Shown here piece after piece: positions 38,651 through 50,759 of a DNA stretch of 64,000 nt. The position numbers and the translations under genes are program-made. How positions within the stretch are numbered: the stretch's first letter is position 1; each line of letters opens with the position of its first letter. The DNA is taken from NCBI RefSeq assembly GCF_030272615.1, contig NC_081414.1, positions 309,751,164-309,815,163 of the forward strand, in the 5' to 3' direction. Under the pieces are notes generated by a model, which saw only the letters and a list, made by a program, of their open reading frames with translations, was not told the origin of the DNA and searched no databases. Source of the stretch: Cryptomeria japonica (lineage: Eukaryota; Streptophyta; Pinopsida; Cupressales; Cupressaceae).

Positions 38651-41600
38651 TAGTTGTCGTAGAATAGGTGTCTTAGTGTAGTTTAATTTTAGAATCAGTG
38701 ACTTTTTCACACATCACCCCATGCAAAGTGTATAAGAGTAAGACATTCAATGATAACCTTAGAATTGATGAACAAGGCAACGTTAAGAACTTTTCATGAA
38801 AATCAAATAAAAGGACCGATATTAGTTTGCAAGTTGATAAGTATTGATCATTTAATAAAGAACGATTTTGGGATGTTCAAATGCACAATGAAAAATAAGT
38901 TCAATACATCTTTTTCAACCAACTAAGTGGTGAATTCACCTATTAAGGATGATCATTTAATATAAGTATCAATGGTGGCAACTCGACGTCAAATAATGGG
39001 TGACTGGGTGATTGCAATAAAGAATGCCACAACATGGCAATTGGAACTTTAAGAAAGGTGGTGAGCTTAGCAATGATACAATTGCCATTAGGTCGCATTT
39101 AATACATGATTCTTGGAGAGCCAAATTTAATTAATCGATTCTCAAGAATGTTACAATTTGACCAAATGACATTTAATGCATGATGCCCATCGATTTTCAA
39201 GAAACAACATATGTCATTTAATTTATGCAATTTGGCATTGAATTGGGGGTGATCAATTTGTTTATTTCCCCAATTTGAATTCCTTAAATAAATTTCACCC
39301 AAGGATGTGATGACTTATTGTTCATCATTACCTTCAAAAAATTGATCATTTCATTTGATCAATTTGTAACGGATTTGCTCTTATCTATCTAAGATTGGAT
39401 CACACACAACCAAAACACAGCTACAATTTACAATTCTGATAAAACTATGAGGCAGTGATTATAGTCAATGATCTTATTTTGGTAGAAGGTGTCTAGGGTC
39501 TGATTGAACATCAATGATTTCACCTTGATACTCAGCAGAGACATTAGCGATCAAGTTTTGATCATATTTTGGCCATGTAAAGGCAGCGACTCTAATTTGA
39601 TATCACCGATTTCAATTGGAGGCAAGCATCAAAGTCATCTGTATATGCAGGGACTTCATTTAGTAATGATTGATCATGTTCGATTGCACCCTGAGCTACA
39701 ACGAACTCACTTTCTTTGGTCAATGAATTACTTCACCAAAGTGGCAATTTTGACACAAGATCGATGTGGCAATTGGTCTCCTTAAGGAAGCGATACAACT
39801 TCCACTTGCACTATCAACAAATTTGATACACAGTTCATTCATTATTAATCATGATTTTGATCATGATCGGGAAAGTTGACCATCATTCAACACCGATTTG
39901 GCCCAAGGTGAAGTGACTCTCCCATCCAAGGTGGCAATCTTGTAATTGTTCAGCATTAAAAACTCCCATTTTCAACAATAACAGTTCAAGATCGATCATA
40001 CACAGCCATAATGAGTTCATCTAAAGGCGATTTTGATTAAAACTTGGAAGAGTATGATAGCGATCGAAGATCATCATCAAGATCAGTGAACTTGATTTCA
40101 TTAACAAATTTGCCCATACTACATCAACGAACTGCCCTTTATTCTCCAGCAAATTCATCTTTTAGGGGTGTCGATTTGAATCTTATCTCAGGCAACGGTC
40201 ATTTTGATCAAATTTTGAAGGACACCACACTCACTTATAAAGGCAATATGGTCAAGTGGCAATCAGATTGAGATCTCCAATTATTGTAAAGCAGTTCGCT
40301 GGTTTGAAGTAGACATATTTGATCATATTTTACAAAAGATCAAACATTGCTTGATGACGGTTTAATTTTGTCTACCATTTTAATATGGTCTTGGTCATTG
40401 GATGTCTTTTCTACTACATTTTAGGTCATCTTTTGAGTGGTTGCAAGGACTTTTTGTTAGAATAGGAGATTATAGTTCATGAATGGAAATTGTGAGCCTT
40501 AGGTTTAGATCATTGAGTTATTTGCAGCCAAATATCATATCATGAGACTAACTTAGCCAACTCTTGCAGGTGATCGCAATAAGGCAAGTTCAAAAGAGCT
40601 AATAGAAGTTAGAAGATCGACATGAGCAAAGTCATCGTCTCATCAAGTGCTTGGAAAAGTTGAGTATCAAGAGATATGCCTCATTCAATTACATACTTGT
40701 GATGAGTTACAAAGATCAATCAAGATGAAGTGGTACCTAGTCATCATTACATCCAATCACATCATTTCATGATAAGATGTCCAGATTCAATGTACCAGAC
40801 TCATCTATCAAAAGAAGACAATTACCACATGGGCACAAAGATTAAATTACCTACCCTAGTCACTTATTGGTCGAACTTTCAAAGGAGGACATGTATCCTA
40901 TCAAATGTAATTATATCATTGGTCAAGCATTAAATGTTTTGTAATGGGTTCAACAAACCCTAATTAGGGTTTCTATCTTGTAACCTTGACCATTGATCTC
41001 AAATCGATCTGAGCCACTGAAATGTAATGAGAGCACTATAAAAGGCTTGACTTGTTCATTTGTAAGGTTAATAGTCAATAGTTAGTTAATAGTCAGTATT
41101 TCAATAATAAAGAATAGTGTAGTAGATAGCAATTAGAGTAGATTAGGAGAAGGCAAAGATTGTTGCCAAGACATTGTTGCAAAAACATGTAAACTTCATT
41201 GAAGATATGGTGAATTTGATATGTTGATTCAACATTTTACATGGTCTCTATACTTCTCAATTTATTTTCATGGTAATTAGATGACTGGAAGAACTATGTG
41301 TGATCAATGGTGAAATTCGTATATCCATACTACTAGCAGTTTGTTGATTGTAGACTTTCCTTGCCTAGTCAACTGGAGTCATTCAGCTTAAGCTTAATTT
41401 CAATTATCACTTCTAAATTAATAGGCATCAACTTGATGGTGTCTATTCTTGCAGTGATGATTTGAAAATCATAAAGCTACCCTAAGAAGATCGCACTAGC
41501 CTTGTAGAGATGTTCATTGCATGTCAAAGTAAGACTTGGTTGGAGTTTCATCAAAGACCATTCATTGCTCCTACATTCTTAGAGTTAGAATAGTCTCTCC

Positions 41601-41720
41601 AACCCTTATCCCTTTTTCCCCTTTTTAAAATCAAGTTAGTGAAGTCCCACGTTCCAGCGATATCCAAAGCAATTCAAGCATTTAGGTGTTCAACGTAAGT
41701 CCCCTTGTAGGTACAAAAAA
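38651..41720 (+). mobile_element. Insertion in the LINE, LTR-like
   Basis: About 3 kb with no recognisable protein, placed between LINE ORF2 and ORF1. A CTATAAAAGGC TATA box at about 41,036, followed by about 680 bp of U5-like sequence, suggests a long plus-strand LTR. The left part is rich in TGATCA palindromes. I could not find a convincing target duplication, so the ends are approximate. Confidence 0.45.
41036..41047 (+). promoter_or_regulatory. TATA box of an LTR-like insertion
   Basis: CTATAAAAGGCT sits in a GC-poor context, preceded by a long U3-like region. It is a plausible polymerase II LTR promoter. Confidence 0.45.
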
Positions 41721-42700
41721 TCACATCAATATATCTAAAGCTATCCGACATGTTAAGACCTAACATAAGAGAACCTTGGAGTCATCTTAAATGATCCTTA
41801 TGCGAATCTTCAACATTTGAGAGTCTTTTTATCAAGAGAGGATAGAGTACCTTCAGTATTTTATTCTGTGTTCGATAGTGCATCAAAACACCATCAACAT
41901 TGCCCTCCTCCCTCAATTTCAACTCAACTAGTATTATTTCCAAACCATTTGTGGGTTGAAACATATTGTTGTCTTGTATTGTCCTTATACATTCCAAATT
42001 GTCATGACATTTGGACCTACACTCCACACATAGTGATAACAAATCTTCCCTTTTCACACTTTGCATCCAGTTGTTTCCTTCCATTTGGATATAATCATAT
42101 TTGGAATTTGTTTATCCTCCTTGAGACTAATGCAAATTTGAGTATATGTCCTCAAAAATCTATCTTCCACAATTCCTTCGGTCATTACAAAGGAACCCAG
42201 GTTATTACCAATTTCTTCCAAAGTCTCAATGAATAAATATTCTGTTGAAAGATTGTATAGTCATATCCATATCAGATTTTCAATAACCTTATATTTCCAA
42301 GGATCAAAGTTAGGGCACCAATCCCTGATATGGACCTTACTCCCATTTTCCAGATAAGAGCTTTTGGCAATGAAATTCCATTTGTCTTTGTCGGTTGGGA
42401 ATTCAACCAAAAAGGAAGACAATCGCTAAATTTGATCTTTGTTTCCTCCCCCATTTATCTATACCCCATTTCATGACCTTACAAATGTCTGGTCATTCAT
42501 TTCCCCATTTTAGGATCATACCTACTTCTTTCAACCTTCCAATCAAATATTTTCTTTGGGGGTTTTGAATGCAAAGATAATGTTTATTAATTGATAAATT
42601 AGGGTTTAGGATCGGATCGTCAAGATTTTTTGGTTGATGTATCTCTTGTTTTGTTTGTTTTTTGATTCTCCATTGTTTGCTCATTCTATTCTAATTGCTT
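41700..42700 (-). pseudogene. LINE ORF1 (DUF4283-like RNA-binding protein)
   Basis: Minus-strand segments at about 42,420-42,050 read SSYLENGSKVHIRDW, then LIWIWLYNLSTEYLFIETLEEIG, LGSFVMTEG and YAQICISL. This is the layout of the DUF4283 domain of plant LINE ORF1 proteins (W..L..LP...L...IG..IG.......D......A..CV). A cysteine-containing segment follows near 42,030. The N-terminal part lies at 42,684-42,493. Stops and frameshifts break it. The frame runs toward ORF2, which lies beyond the 3-kb insertion. Confidence 0.7.
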
Positions 42701-42745
42701 CAAACATGATTTCTAGAGTTGTTTGATCTCCAATTTTTGGAAGAA

Positions 42746-42750
42746 TTAAA
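42746..42750 (+). repeat. Target-site duplication TTAAA (left)
   Basis: TTAAA before the TGTTACT start of the 5' LTR, matched by TTAAA at 50,755-50,759 after the 3' LTR. Confidence 0.9.
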
Positions 42751-43934
42751 TGTTACTATTTACTAAGTTGTCATTAGTTTTATGCCCAAAGTCATTCTAT
42801 ATACCCTAGTCGGTTATTACTACCGAAATATTCAGTCGGTAAGCACAGAGCAGTCGGTTACAAAAGTTACAAGTCACAGAGTTTAGTATACACCGAGCTG
42901 TCTACCGAGTAACGTTCTATGACTACCGAGCAACAAAGATGGTATACTGAGTTGATACACACTGAGTAAAACATGTTACCAGATTCATTGAACCTAGACA
43001 CATATGGAAACGTGTTACAAAGATCGAGGAACAAGGAACCATTAACACATTGGAAATTGCACTTAAGATTTTGTATGATTTTGAGGACATCTGTCCAATG
43101 AAATAATTTTGTATGGTTATTCATTTAATGAATCATGTTTGTAAGATCGAAGCATGAACAAGATCACCGTTACAAAAGATCTATTTATACAACATGAATT
43201 GAGGATCAAACGTGTGTGTGAAGAGAGACATATGTGAAAAGCAAAATCATGGGAAAGCACTGAGTGTTATGACTGTTATGATTGACAGAGATACACAAAG
43301 GTCATTGAGAAGGATTCCAGAGAACAGTCAAGGAACAGAGTAAACAGAAAGGTTTACCGAGTAAATTTATGGGTTACCGAAGTATGCTATAAGCAAGGTA
43401 ATCTCATTTTGAGCACATAGAATCTGTTTTAACATTTCAGATGTGAAGTTGCAAATATTTTGTAAAATTTTGATTGTAATATTTTGAGTTGTAAGAGAAA
43501 CCTTTAACAAGGTAAAAGACTCTAACAAAGTTTATAAATTCTAAAGCCTTTAACCAGGTGCAGCATTTAGAATAAGTGTTGTCAAATCCTTTAGCAAGGT
43601 AGATCTAAAGATCTTGATACTCCTAACAAGGTAAGCTATCAGAAATAGCTAAACATGTAGCTCTAACAGAGAAACCTTTATTATTGCAGTAGTGAAGTTG
43701 TGGGTGTCATCCCCACCACAGTTTTTCTCTCTAACCAAGAGTTTCTGCGTAACCAAAATATATGTGTTATGGAGTGAATCATGTATGATTGTTATTTATT
43801 TGTTTTAGCATTATATTATGTTAGAACAGTTTTTGGTTTATGCTTAACAGTAAAGTTATTGTTGAAGAAAGGATTTGAAGTACTAATTCACCCCTCCCCT
43901 CTCAGTACATTAGCTTTCCATAGTAGGTCTAACA
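42751..43934 (+). repeat. 5' LTR of the non-autonomous element
   Basis: It runs TGTTACTATT...GGTCTAACA. The word ACCGAG is frequent. The U5 part has several CCTTTAACAAGG-like short inverted repeats (43,500-43,680) and ends with ATTCACCCCTCCCCTCTCAG shortly before the terminus. A TATA-like CTATTTATACA lies at about 43,181. Confidence 0.95.
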
Positions 43935-43936
43935 AT

Positions 43937-43948
43937 TGGTATCAGAGC
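43937..43948 (+). other. Primer-binding site (initiator Met tRNA)
   Basis: TGGTATCAGAGC, two bases inside the 5' LTR, complements the 3' end of plant initiator Met tRNA, the usual primer of copia-type and many non-autonomous elements. Confidence 0.9.
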
Positions 43949-43996
43949 TTGAATCTTGGAAAAGGGTCTAACTGCCTAAAGAGAAAGATCTTATCA

Positions 43997-45277
43997 ATGG
44001 AAGGCTACAAACAATCTCAGAGAATTGTGAGTCTTCAAAATGAATTAGATCATGCTAATCAAGTGATTGTAGACATGCAGAAACAAATGCAAAGATCACT
44101 GAAAGTTAGAAGAAGATTGTCTGATGATTTGTAGGACTCTTAAGAGCTGGTGGAACAAATTGAGACATCATCTGAGAATAGTATATCTGAAGAAACTAAA
44201 GAAATGATTGGAGCATTAAAAGAAAAGAACAAAGCACTGACTGATCAGCTAAAAGAAATGAAAAGAGAACATGAACATTTCAGCACACAGATGACTGAAA
44301 ATCTTGATGCATTGAGGATAGCTGAGGATAACATGAGAGATCTAGAAAGAGAAAAACAATATCTTGAAGCATTAGTATCTAAAAAGAATGATGAAATCAC
44401 AAGGATGACTGGAATTCAAAGTAATATGTCTGATCAATTGGGTTATGCACATCATGAAGCAAATATAAAGGAAAATGAGAATCAAGCATTGAAACTTGAA
44501 CTATCAAGATTGACCGATGAACTTGAAGTAGAAAAGAAGTCAAAAAAAACACTAAAGAAAAGTTATGAAGCATCAAGGATGTTGGATGAGCAACTAACTA
44601 CAAGAAGACCCAACAAAGATGCAGGACTCGGTTACAAAGGAAAAGACTCTACCGAGAAGGGAATCCACACTACCGAGAAAGGAGATTCATCAAAGCAAGC
44701 TAGAAACAAGAAGAACATCAAAGGAAATAAGCCTATTTGCAACTACTATGGAAAACAAGGACATACTGCCAACATGTGCCAAATTAGAAAAGGTAAGCAA
44801 CCGAATGTCACTAGGTCTAATGGTTATTGTAACAATTGCAATAAGTATGGTCATACATCTAATCAATGTAGGACTAAGTCTATTAACAATTATCAAAAGG
44901 CAAAATTCAAAGGGTTTTGTAAAAACTGCAATAGATATGGACACAGTACCGAGAAGTGTTGGTTTAAGTAGAAGAACTATATGTGGTCTGCACACCAAGC
45001 AAATACTAGAAGCTACCGAACTCACATAGATCCTAACCAACAGTATACTGCAGTACCATGGGATTATAATACAAGGATATGGTGTGAATGTTGTGGAAGA
45101 TATGGACATATAAGTGCCAACTGCTTTATAAGGTTTGGAATGAACAACCGAAGACCATGGAGAAATCCTAGTATGGCATGTTTTCATTGTCACAAGGTTG
45201 GACACTTGGCTAGAGAATGCGGAGATCAACCTAGAGAAGACATTGAAGAAATAAAAAGCAAATTCCAGATGATTTGA
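43997..45277 (+). pseudogene. Gag-like protein with coiled coil and five CCHC knuckles
   Basis: From ATG 43,997 one frame runs 426 codons to TGA at 45,275 with no frameshift and three premature stops (44,132, 44,141 and 44,969). Residues about 1-210 are a Glu/Lys/Gln-rich coiled coil. CCHC knuckles follow: CNYYGKQGHTANMC (second Cys now Tyr), CNNCNKYGHTSNQC, CKNCNRYGHSTEKC, and after a stop CECCGRYGHISANC and CFHCHKVGHLAREC. CCHC knuckles bind nucleic acid and in gag proteins package element RNA. The protein lacks the usual copia gag N-terminal pattern, so its clade is unclear. Confidence 0.85.
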
Positions 45278-45872
45278 AAAAAGAAGGAAATGGTGTCAAA
45301 TGAAGAAAGCACCTTACCTGCCGAGTTAGGTGCATCTATTCCAAATTAATCGGTAAAGGTATGAAGGAACTACATTCTCTCGAGGTTAAATCTTAACAGT
45401 TCCTATTTTATCATGTACTTAATTCCAAAATCTGCATAGCTAAGATGCATTAGCAAGTTTGAAATTTTATCAAGTCTTTTGGAAGCCTGTCAAGTCGGTA
45501 AATGCAGAAAGTTTGGCTACTTGGTAAAAGCAAAACAAAAGGTAAATCGGTTTAGTGGAACTAAGTGCATTTAATGCTTTTTGACCTAACTGCATGAAGT
45601 TCGATAAGGTAAAATGTGTACTTAAAGCTTTTGCGCAGTCATTTTACACTTACCAATTTTTCAGAAAGCAGAGCAAAGCAATTCAAAGGAGATCAAAACA
45701 CTTCCGAAGCAAAATTCAAGGTATTTATATCAATCACAACACATTGTCAAGCAAGTTAACCGATCATATCAACTTTGAATATCTGTTTTATATTTACTAA
45801 GTGGAAAGCGTCTATTGGTTAAAAGTTTTCAAACCCTAAGGCTCTTTCGTTAGTGATTATCCAAAGTTTGAA
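45278..45872 (+). other. Spacer between the two frames
   Basis: About 595 bp with no recognised domain, carrying the words TCGGTAA and ACCGAG. It contains a short open frame at 45,594-45,800 of doubtful meaning. Confidence 0.5.
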
Positions 45873-48800
45873 ATGGTGCCTAAGATTTAGAAACCCGTTG
45901 TTGTTGAGAACATTGAGAAACCCTCACTGAAATACTCACTACCTCCCAAAGTAGCATCTGAACCGGATGATAAAACTGCATTTTCACTCATTTAGGATAG
46001 GGTTTTATTAATTGAGGATGTCAGATTCTTCACTAAGTGTCATGTTGAGGAACTAGGTCACACAGAGATCAAGGACACATATGATGAATTGTGTACCGAT
46101 GGAAAACTGGATAGCAAGTTTGAACATATTAAAATCAAGGGATTGACCGAAGCCCTAACCTACCCGCGAGTCTTCAAACCCCAATGGGTTAAATTTGTTT
46201 TGAGCAGAGTTCATGATGACTTCATGTGGTTAGAAGAGCAACCATTCAAGACCACCAAGGAAATCATCCACTTGATCACCAATTACCCTATTTTTGACCA
46301 TTCCCGAGCTCAGAAAATGATTTCACAGAAAGAATTGATCACTTTAACCGGAGTTGAATCTGATTGCAGAGGTCTGAAACTGAACAATGTCATAGATGCA
46401 AAGTTGAAGTTTGCAATTAGAGTCATAGGTTATTGTTTCTTTCAATCGGCAAGGGAAAACAGTGTACCCTGTGTTGTTGTTGACTTAGCCTATAAAATTG
46501 TGAAGAAAGGTATGAAGATTGATCTATGCGAAGTATTGTTGAAAAATTTGTTTGAAAATCTCAACACCATAAGGAAGCCAAAGAAGAACAACTTGACAAA
46601 CACACTAAAGTTTGGATCACTTTTGGTATGCATGTTTTTCTATTTTGAGAAATTCTTTCCATCAGTCGGTAATGTAGTTTGGGAGCTACATCGACCAATC
46701 ACCCATCAAATCAATGACTTCATCAAACAGATAGGTGATAACTTCAATGAGATTATGGATGATTATTTTAGCAAGTTTCAAGAAAAGATGCATAACAGGT
46801 ATAGGATACCACCCCAGTCAGTGGAGAAATATAAGGATAATATATGTTTTGAAGTGGATACCGACTACTGCTATGTCAATGCGGTAGAACCGAGAACTCA
46901 ATATTTTCCACCTATGGGTAATGAGATTGATTTTGACATTACACAGCAGTAGATAGATGCTTTTCTTGCACTACCAAGGCATGCTACTGAGATCAGATAC
47001 GGTACATATGAAGAAGTTAAAGAAAAAGTCAAAATGAGCATTGTAATACCAAAGGCTACTAGGAAAGCAACAAAAATGATTAAAGAATTAACGGAGAAAT
47101 TTGGAGAAGGTTCTTCCTCCACTCCTATCAAGAGCGTTCAAGTCATCACCAAGGAGGAATCTAAAGCCCAAGCAGTAGCTATTACTTTGAGCACCGAGTT
47201 GCCAAAAGGAAAAATCTTGAAAAGGAAGAAACAGGATACATCATAGGTATCACCGACTCATCCAATGAAACGCCCAAACACTAGATCATCTGCAGTGTCA
47301 CCGAGCAAGAAACAGAAAAATGTTGCCATTCTAAAGGTAACAAAAACTTATAAGAAGTCTACTCGGAGACTCGTTTTGAATAAAGAGTCAAGTGACACCG
47401 AGTCTGAAGACAAAAATAAATTTCAAATTTTCAAAAGCAAAAAGGAAGATGTACATAGTGTTGATAATTGTTTTGCCAATTTGAAACGATATGGTGGATT
47501 TGGAGCATTTAGGTATGTCAAATATGACTCTCAAACAGAAGAAGAAAAGAGGCAAATAGAAGAGTCAGTTGTATGCACACTTCTTAAATTCCAATTGGTC
47601 CCATTGGAAGTAACCAATTCTCTTCCAAAATCATTGTACTTGCACATTGATAACAGGTGGAAATATGCTATGGACTCGGAAAAGAAGATGAGAGAAAGAA
47701 GTCTGGTGCATCTCTTTCCAGACATGTCGGTAGATGAGATTAGTGAACATCTAAAAAACTAACACACAAACTTCTTGGTCAAGCAAAGAGCCTTGAAACT
47801 GATGAATGGCCTTTACCTTGAAGTAGAGAAAGAGACAAAAGAAAAATGGCAAGAAATTTTTTGAATCAAGAGTGTTGATGAGCAAGGTGAAGTTGAAATA
47901 GTAGATGTCACCGAGCAAGATCCCGCTGAAACTATCCAACCTGATGAGGATGTCATGGATACCAAGGAACAAGAACAGGAAATGATAGAAGGGAATGCTT
48001 ATGCCAAACTGGTATCAAGTGAGTCAGTTTTGGAACAAGTCAAGTCCTATCCTTCGGTAAGTCAACATGTTTCAACCGAGACACCTCAGGATACTAAACA
48101 AGGAAAAGAGGGTCACTGATCTACAAAAGGAGAAGCTACTTCTCAAGCCACCGGGGAACAAACTTCTCAAGCCCCTCCAGGTACTAAAAATGTTACAACT
48201 GAGACCCTGAGTAAGGATTCACCGAAGGCTACATTTGAGGCTAAATAAATTGACAAAAGTGTTGCCTCTACCGAGCAACCTACCGAGGGTGCACAAGCCT
48301 CCCAAACCATTGTATTAGTTCAACCAGTGAAAGCCTCCTCCTCTAAAGAAAAAAAAATGAAAAAGCATAGTTTCAAGTTAGATTTGTCAAAACCAATTGT
48401 GTTGCCAAATGTAGACATGTCCAAATTAAAAGGGCAAGCACTTATTGAATTCGGTGAACTATGCAAAGCCAAAGCTGAACAAGAAAAACAAATGGCTATT
48501 CAAAAGAAAAACAAAGTACTTCAGAAGGTCAAAGCACTCTTAACAGAAATGCAACCTGAAGCTACAGTAACAAAAGATGCAGCCATCCATATTCAACTAG
48601 ATGAACTCCTCAATCAGATAGAAGCATCTGGAGTAGACGCATCTGAATACCTGAGCAAATTGAAGGACAAAGAGCTCACTGCAAAAATGATTGAAGAGGT
48701 ACAGAAAGCCATTGCTATTGGTAAAGTAAAACTTGTCAAATTTATTGCTGAGTTGTCCCCTCAACTCAAGCACATTCTTTATTTATTTTAGAAACTCTAT

Positions 48801-49232
48801 ACATTCTCTTTATTCATTAAAGATATCAAGAATAAAATAGAAGTGATTGAGAAAGAGATCACTGATCTCTCCAATAAATTGACCACTGAGTCAAGTTCTA
48901 TTCAAAATTTCTATACCAAGTTACAAATGCTCATGGCTCAACAATTGGAACTTAAGAATGAAGAGCACAAAATAAGGATGGACATTATGACTCTTCAATC
49001 CTTATTCATTCCACTCTTGTCCTCCATCCAAGAATAGATCAACAAGGCTACCTCCTTATCCACTCAGCCAGAGGGAAGCACTTTAGATGGATTTATTTCA
49101 CTATTAGCTGATATTACAGCTCAGAACTCACTCATGGATAGTGTCAAGGATGCCCTCTCTGCCGCTCTCACTGATGCAAGAACAAAGTATAAATCCATTT
49201 TTGACCAGTTGCCTCCACCGAATGGTAACTAG
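45873..49232 (+). pseudogene. Unknown 1,119-codon protein of the non-autonomous element
   Basis: I do not recognise this protein. From ATG 45,873 one frame continues to TAG at 49,230 with ten premature stops (45,888, 45,993, 46,950, 47,244, 47,760, 47,862, 48,117, 48,246, 48,789 and 49,035) and no frameshift. The N-terminal third is compact and hydrophobic (SLLVCMFFYFEKFFPS near 46,620). The middle is basic (KRKKQ, RPNTRSSAVSPSKKQK at about 47,220-47,310), nuclear-localisation-like. Then comes a Thr/Glu-rich disordered stretch (47,880-48,320), then a Lys/Glu/Gln-rich helical C-terminus with coiled-coil character (48,400-49,030). It has no DDE, RT, protease or zinc motif. Its place 3' of gag resembles extra ORFs of some plant LTR elements. 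Confidence 0.8.
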
Positions 49233-49555
49233 TTTTGATGTTTGTCAAAAAGGGGGAGTATAGTGTATACAAGAGGAGTATACCGAGCAGATCAGCATAT
49301 TCGAGTATACAGATAATTTTGACAGGGGAAGCAGTGATCACCGAGTAGTGAACCGAGCAGTGAATACAGAATATTGATCACAATGCATGCATAATCAAAG
49401 TTATGTACAGTATATTGATAAGGGGAGTATATCTGAGTATACTATTTTATTGACAATTGTATATACTATCAGTTTAGTCAAATTTTGTAAGTATATAGAT
49501 TTTTTTTGAGTTATGACTTTGAAAAAAAGTTTTGTCAAACATTTCAAAACTAATG
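49233..49555 (+). other. 3' untranslated region of the element
   Basis: ACCGAG-rich non-coding sequence between the long frame and the purine tract. It includes an AAAAAGGGGGAGTATAG purine run near 49,247, a possible secondary plus-strand primer. Confidence 0.55.
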
Positions 49556-49569
49556 TCAAAAAGGGAGAT
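49556..49569 (+). other. Polypurine tract
   Basis: CAAAAAGGGAGA followed by T sits directly before the 3' LTR and is the plus-strand primer. Confidence 0.85.
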
Positions 49570-50754
49570 TGTTACTATTTACTAAGTTGTCATTAGTTTT
49601 ATGTCCAAAGTCATTCTATATAACCTAGTCGGTTATTACTACCAAAATATTCAGTCAGTAAGCATAGAGCAGTCGATTACAGAAGTTACAAGTCACATAG
49701 TTTAGTATACACCGAGCTATCTACCGAGTAATGTTCTATGATTACCGAGCAACAAAGATGGTATACCGAGTTGATACACACCGAGTAAAATGTGTTACCA
49801 GATTCATTGAACCTAGAGACATATGGAAACATGTTACAAAGATCGAGGAACAAGGAACCGTTAACACATTGGAAATTGCACTTAAGATTTTGTATGATTT
49901 TGAGGACATCTATCCAATGAAATAATTGTGTATGGTTATTCATTTAATGAATCATGTTTGTAAGATTGAAGCATGAACAAGATCACCATTACAAAAGATC
50001 TATTTATACAACATGAATTGATGATCAAACATGTGTGTGAAGAGAGACATATGTGAAAAGCAAAATCATGGGAAAGCACTGAGTGTTATGACTGTTATGA
50101 TTGACAGAGATACACAGAAGTCACTGAGAAGGATTTCAGAGAACAGTCAAGGAATAGAGTAAACAGAAAGGTTTATCGAGTAAATTTATGGGTTACCGAG
50201 GTATGCTATAAGCAAGGTAATCTCATTTTGAGCACATAGAATCTGCTTTAACATTTCAGATGTGAAGTTGCAGATATTTTGTAAGATTTTGATTGTAATA
50301 TTTTGAGTTGTAAGAGAAACCTTTAACAAGGTAAAAGACTCTAACAAAGTCTATAAATTGTAAAGCCTTTAACCAGGTGCAACATTTAGAATAAGTGTTG
50401 TAAAATCCTTTAGCAAGGTAGATCTAAAGATCTTGATAATCCTAACAGGGTTAGCTATAAAAAAATAGCTAAACATGTAGCTCTAACCGAGCAACCTTTA
50501 TTATTGCAATAGTGAAGTTGTGGGTGTCATCCCCACCGCAATTTTTCTCTCTAACCAAGAGTTTCTGCGTAACCAAAATATATGTGTTATGGAGTGAATC
50601 ATGTATGATTGTTATTTATTTGTTTTAGCATTATATTATGTTACAACAGTTTTTGGTTTATACTTAACAGTAAAGTTATTGTTGAAGAAAGGATTTGAAG
50701 TACTGATTCAACCCTCCCCTCTCAGTACATTAGCTTTCCATAGTGGGCCTAACA
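49570..50754 (+). repeat. 3' LTR of the non-autonomous element
   Basis: Collinear with 42,751-43,934 throughout, ending GGGCCTAACA and followed by the TTAAA duplication. Differences from the 5' LTR are mostly C/T and G/A, often at CpG. Confidence 0.95.
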
Positions 50755-50759
50755 TTAAA

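Larger units (their letters stand above)
42751..50754 (+). mobile_element. Complete non-autonomous LTR retrotransposon
   Basis: An 8,004-bp element with LTRs of 1,184 bp (42,751-43,934) and 1,185 bp (49,570-50,754). Both begin TGTTACTATTTACT and end CTAACA, and 5-bp TTAAA duplications flank the element. An initiator-Met primer site (43,937) and a purine tract (49,556-49,569) are in place. Inside are a gag frame with CCHC knuckles and a long unknown frame. I find no protease, integrase, RT or RNase H, so it would depend on another element's enzymes. By hand about 29 of the first 600 LTR positions differ, nearly all transitions. Confidence 0.95.

Noticed and set aside
43937-43948. tRNA-like segment near the LTR end
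   Set aside because: It is the complement of a tRNA 3' end (a primer site); no cloverleaf surrounds it.
47531-47725. Minus-strand frames antisense to the unknown ORF (also 44,690-45,229)
   Set aside because: They are shadows of the plus-strand frames, which show motifs and consistent register.
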